Of a stretch of DNA of 64,000 bases, positions 60,101 to 64,000 are shown piece by piece. Both the position numbers and the translations under genes were made by a program. The notes beneath the pieces were generated by a model. The model was not told where the DNA came from, searched no databases, and saw only the letters and a list, made by a program, of their open reading frames with translations. The stretch comes from Mytilus galloprovincialis (taxonomy: Eukaryota > Mollusca > Bivalvia > Mytilida > Mytilidae): assembly GCF_965363235.1 (NCBI RefSeq), contig NC_134845.1, positions 26,476,524-26,540,523 of the forward strand, written 5' to 3'. Every line of letters starts with the position of its first letter. Positions within the stretch are counted from its first letter, which is position 1.

Positions 60101-63100
60101 ACCACAAAAATATGATTTGCCGACTTTTTGAAATGTTCTGGATCCACTACTGGTTGGTAAGTCAATTAGTCCAGTTTTTACAGCAATAAATTTCTTTAAA
60201 AATTGGTCTAATCATGTATCAATTATTATGAACTATCAGAATTATCTCATTTAAGCAAATGACAGTTTTAGTAAACAGCTGAATGAATACAGTTGAACTA
60301 AGCTGTATAGAATCAAGTGATTAACAAATTAAGAAAAGTATATGTAAGAATTCTTGTCATAGTAGGTTATATAGTAATGGTTTACTGATATAAGAGGTCG
60401 CTAACATGACTATACCAAAATTGCATCTATTTTGACAGTTTTTTCCACCTAAATGTCTTTTTAAGATTCAGACGAAAATTTCCTTTCTTGGTTTGTTTTG
60501 TAGGGAAGACCTTTTTAATTTTATAGGTTCATCAATATGATTTTTAATCAGTATTTTTTCATAGGAAAATGGACTTGATTGGACCTCCGAACTATTCATG
60601 ATTCCATTATGAGGAGTCTCCTGAAATTGAACCAATGCTCTAGTTCACATCATTAAAAATCAAATAACAAATGTTTTATTTTATTTTTTCATATATTAAG
60701 TAGAACCATATTAATAAGGTGTCTTTGTAAGAATTGTTGAATTGTTAAATATATTTTTATTTAAGGATTCAAGCCAGTCAACAAGTCCAAAGTTTTGGAA
60801 GGGTTAATATTGTGGAGAAATTTATGGGAAAAGGGAACGAGACAAAAGGGAAATTCACCCTATCAAAACTTGAAAAGAAAGACAATCTACAGGTAAATAT
60901 ACTGCAGCTGTGCTATTTGAGGAGTCAAATTGCATTGACTGTATATTCATATGTCATATACAGTCCATGACAGTATATCACCTTGTTTATGACGTTGACA
61001 ATGGGTTTCCGTAGAGTTTTATTTATGACGTCAATAAAACATACAGGTTCGCGGAAATTTAACGTCGTCCGCTTCAAATTAAGAAATGACGTTTTTTACC
61101 CAAAATACTTCATTCAGAACATTTTTAAGAGTTGCAGTATATAAAGAATAACCATACATTGTCTTGAAATATCAATTTGTTATTTGTACTCGGCTAGAAA
61201 CAGGTAGAAATGCTTGGCACAGCCTCGCTTTCTACCTGTTTCTAAGCCTTGTACAAATAACATTGATATTTTGAGACAATGTACATGGTTATTCTATATA
61301 TTTATAGTTGGATGATGAAATCACTATTAAAATGGTTTGATAGTCATAAAAGTTAAAATGTCAAAAATTCCTTACAGTGTCAATATGAAGAATAGAAGAT
61401 CGAGGCTTGTCAGATTTACATCAAACTGAAATACACTTATTTTCTCAAAATATTTTTGAACATAATTGGTTCCTGATCAACATAAAATGTAACTCTGCCA
61501 TTCCACTTTACACAGAAAATTGAAAGTAAATAAATGTGTTCGAACTTCATTATTCATTTATTTGAGGAGTGACTGTAACATTTGTTTCTGTCTAAGGAGA
61601 AATAACATCAAAAATGTGTTGCAAACTGATTAACCCTTGTAGTGAGTTATGTTACAGTATGCATCAATTTTTTTTTATAATTGTAGTTGGAAAAAATATT
61701 ACAGTCTTTTCCCATAATTAAATTCTAAATTCAATTTTAAACCATAGAAAAAACGTTATTGACAGGACTAAATTACATGTCTATTTGATAAGAAAACAAC
61801 AACAGCCAATCAAAAGATGTTAGATGTCAATTAATTAGAGGCTTATTTTTTATGCATTTTAGTGCAATAGAACACAGAATAGTTCACAGACAATTTCTTA
61901 CAATACTGTTTTTTTAAATAATCAGCACATTATATAATCTATAGATATACACATTTAATTCAGTATGAAATGGAGTTTTAAATTATTGAGTTGCATTAAA
62001 CAATATATTTTCAGAAACTAAGTGACCTTCAAATTCTGCAAGCCTTTGTCAACTGTGGTCTTTCGATATCATCTTATAATGAGCAGTGTACTGTCACACA
62101 ATTCTTTGGTAATGCATTAACCAAAAGTGGAGAAAGAGCAACCCTTGGAGGATATGTTTTGTATCTTGAGGAAGAAGAGGTATATTAGTTTGTAAAACAA
62201 ATAAACTCATTGTTTTCATAGGATTGTGAAGATTTTTTTCTCATCTTAACAAAACAACGAATGCCCTTGTTAATTTATGCAAACTTTAATAATTGATAAT
62301 TCATGAGTATTTAGTGTGTATTTTGAAAAAGTGTTTAAACTGAAAGTTTGATATTATTCCTAAGTTGTAGACAGATCTTATACAATTACTGTCTGTTAAT
62401 GAGGTAAATATTTCTTATTGACTTTTGAAAAACTGATATTCACTGAAACCACATATTTACTGAAACAAAAGACAGTAATTGTTTTATGGAACAATTTTTT
62501 TCAATGGATAAAAGTTACGGTCAAATCCACATTTGACCATGAGTTGTTACTAAGGATAGACTTTTTCTTTTAATCATTGGATCATCAAATGTCAAATAAA
62601 ATTGAGAATTGAAATGGGGAATGTGTCAAAGAGACAACAACCCGACCACAGAAGAGACAACAATAGAAATAAGCTTATATTGCTATGCAAAAAATAATAA
62701 TTGCACCATAACATTATACTTTTCTTTATTTATTTTTTTAAAGTATATAAACATTCTTGGTCCAGAATTATGACATTTCATAATTTATATTATATTTTCA
62801 CTTAACTAAATCAAATTTATATTAGCCTTACAACACTTGATTACTTGTTTAAAACATATTTGAATGTTTACAGGAAAAAATTGGGAGAATTAAACAGCTA
62901 GCTAACATAAAAAGTGGAAAATTGTGTATTGAGATTGCTATAATTGTAACAAGCAGGCCTGTGATATACAGATGTCAGAATATAGAAGCTGTCATGTTTA
63001 GTGCGGAGGAAACTATAGTTCCACTGAAAAACTTAATACAAAATGTGCATCTTATTCATGATTGTATAGGAGGTTTTTGCCCTATAAAAGAAACAAAACA

Positions 63101-63227
63101 AATTGTCAAAGTAGAACAAGAGATGATAGAGAAAACTATCAAACATTTGCAGCATAACGTTAATCATGATGTTTATTTGATAAATAAATTTAGATTAACT
63201 CATTTGAAGGACAAATATATTGTATAG
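48183..63227 (+). CDS. Plavaka-like EnSpm/CACTA transposase, copy 2
   Basis: Same 18-exon structure as copy 1, shifted by 29,697: 48183-48617, 49535-49660, 50210-50307, 50952-51129, 51828-51919, 53157-53286, 54337-54602, 54939-55086, 55513-55679, 57439-57499, 58012-58158, 58513-58590, 59263-59394, 59690-59886, 59997-60034, 60774-60892, 62015-62179, 62874-63227. Encodes the same 976 residues with all catalytic-type positions present (D381/D382, D468, E701/E705) and both zinc-binding segments. The gene is complete within the window although the element's right end is not. With an intact gene in each of two adjacent copies, this locus could supply transposase for itself and for non-autonomous relatives. 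Confidence 0.85.
49746..50064. repeat. Foldback element member 1, copy 2
   Basis: Same as 20049-20367; its partner lies at 60975-61296 in intron 16 of this copy. Confidence 0.8.
50380..50666 (+). repeat. TGCCCC-family repeat, copy 2
   Basis: Same as 20683-20969, in transposase intron 3. The truncated relative of 21866-22020 lies at 51563-51717. Confidence 0.8.
52157..52318. repeat. 162-bp hairpin, copy 2
   Basis: Same as 22460-22621, followed by internal repeat B (52319-52707). Confidence 0.85.
55718..56101. repeat. TTAA-flanked MITE, copy 2
   Basis: Same as 26021-26404, in transposase intron 9. Confidence 0.8.
60975..61296. repeat. Foldback element member 2, copy 2
   Basis: Same as 31278-31599, in transposase intron 16. 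Confidence 0.8.
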
Positions 63228-64000
63228 TTAACAACCAAAATTTGTTTTTGTATTTTTGTTAACTTAAGAAGGGTCGTGAGTTCAAAAAAAATCAGCAAAT
63301 ATTTAAACATTTTTTTTTCATAACAAATTTTATTCATTACACTATTATTTATAACATTATGATATGGTTAAAAAATGATATTTATTAATTTTTTTGTAAA
63401 TGATTTAATTAATTATAAGCTCCAACAAAGATACGGTTATGGGAGTAACATTCAAGAGAACTTTTTTCAAAAAAGAAAAAGGTTTATTCAGATTAAAAGC
63501 ACTTTATGTGTATATAAAAAAGAGGGAAATTAAGGGTTTTAATATTTTACCTGTCAACTCACAATTTTGCTTAAAGTATTGTTATCTATATTTTGATTAT
63601 AGAAAGAAAACTTTAAAATGAGGAAATTAAAATGATGATTAAAAATTGTTGTACTGGCATAATTTATATCATAGTACAGGTACTTGTTCTGTTTTACCCA
63701 TAAAATGTGTCTATGTAATTATTAGGAATGAAAAATCTGATCAACAATTATGTTGCTTCAATCTTATAATTTATAACACTTTATGCTTTCCTTTGTCAAT
63801 TGAGAATGGTTCTTAATACCTGTAATTAATAGTCAAAACATGATGAGATTTTTAAGGGATATATTAGTGATTGAACTAATTTCTGTAAAAATTAATAACT
63901 GCTGATATTAAAAGGTTTTCAGTCAACAAAGTTGAATGCATGATATGTGTAGATTAAAATTATGAAAAGGTTTAAATGATTACACATACATTGGTTTAGT
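63228..64000. other. 3' region of transposon copy 2, cut by the window edge
   Basis: Corresponds to 33531-34303. No further gene. The possible AATAAA, the right half-site array and the right terminus expected for this copy lie beyond the window. Confidence 0.6.

Larger units (their letters stand above)
35935..64000 (+). mobile_element. Second copy of the giant transposon, right end beyond the window
   Basis: It starts at a TA (35933-35934) followed by CACAGGCAATT and repeats copy 1 at a constant offset of 29,697 bp. All predicted open frames have identical sequence and length in both copies, and the segments I compared directly, including the 11-G run and poly-A runs, are identical. 28,066 of the expected 28,787 bp are present; the right subterminal array and right terminus would fall at about 64349-64721. 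Same orientation as copy 1. Confidence 0.88.

Noticed and set aside
6236-64000. Ordinary segmental (tandem) duplication of host DNA
   Set aside because: The left border of homology coincides exactly with the transposon terminus and its TA in both places. This is not expected for random breakpoints, although the right end of copy 2 is needed to be sure.

Overview
The window is AT-rich, intron-rich animal DNA, almost certainly from a bivalve mollusc and probably a mussel (Mytilus-like). I recognise several dispersed and tandem repeats as mussel-type: the family that begins TGCCCCACCTACGAT, the 'gggccctttttggcccctaattcc' tandem array, and the 'accactgggtcgatgc' repeat. No ordinary host gene is visible.

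Layout: 1-6235 is non-coding flank made of old repeats and unique AT-rich DNA. 6238-35024 is one complete DNA transposon of 28,787 bp. It has perfect 23-bp terminal inverted repeats (CACAGGC... / ...GCCTGTG), a TA target-site duplication, and arrays of AACGTGAT/ATCACGTT half-sites inside both ends. 35027-35932 is a 906-bp non-coding spacer. A second copy in the same orientation starts at 35935, again exactly at a TA+CACAGGC terminus, and runs off the window, which ends about 721 bp before its expected right end. Every open frame in the two copies matches at a constant offset of 29,697 bp, and homopolymer runs I compared also match, so divergence is about zero.

Each copy carries two divergently transcribed, intact, multi-exon genes separated by a 323-bp shared promoter region. 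The plus-strand gene (18 coding exons, 976 codons plus stop by my splicing) is a transposase. Its motif order closely follows the fungal Plavaka branch of the EnSpm/CACTA group: N-terminal C2H2 finger, DDTSxNxSRRW block, second Asp with a CxH...CxxC zinc-binding insert, DTPxxLLH, GKDF, SEDxFExNHxxIR, and a C-terminal HDCxxxxC module. The minus-strand gene (7 coding exons, 254 codons plus stop) encodes an acidic, Cys-cluster, coiled-coil protein of unknown family. By position it is the analogue of the TnpA-like DNA-binding accessory protein of plant CACTA elements, but that is inference.

Most of the 28.8 kb is intron, filled with smaller non-autonomous elements (foldbacks, a TTAA-flanked MITE, SINE-like pieces, tandem arrays). 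Both genes still splice into open frames at nearly every junction with canonical sites; one junction (transposase exon 15/16) is ambiguous. The window therefore shows two copies of a giant, apparently intact and very recently active animal transposon with a Plavaka-type transposase and an undescribed partner gene.
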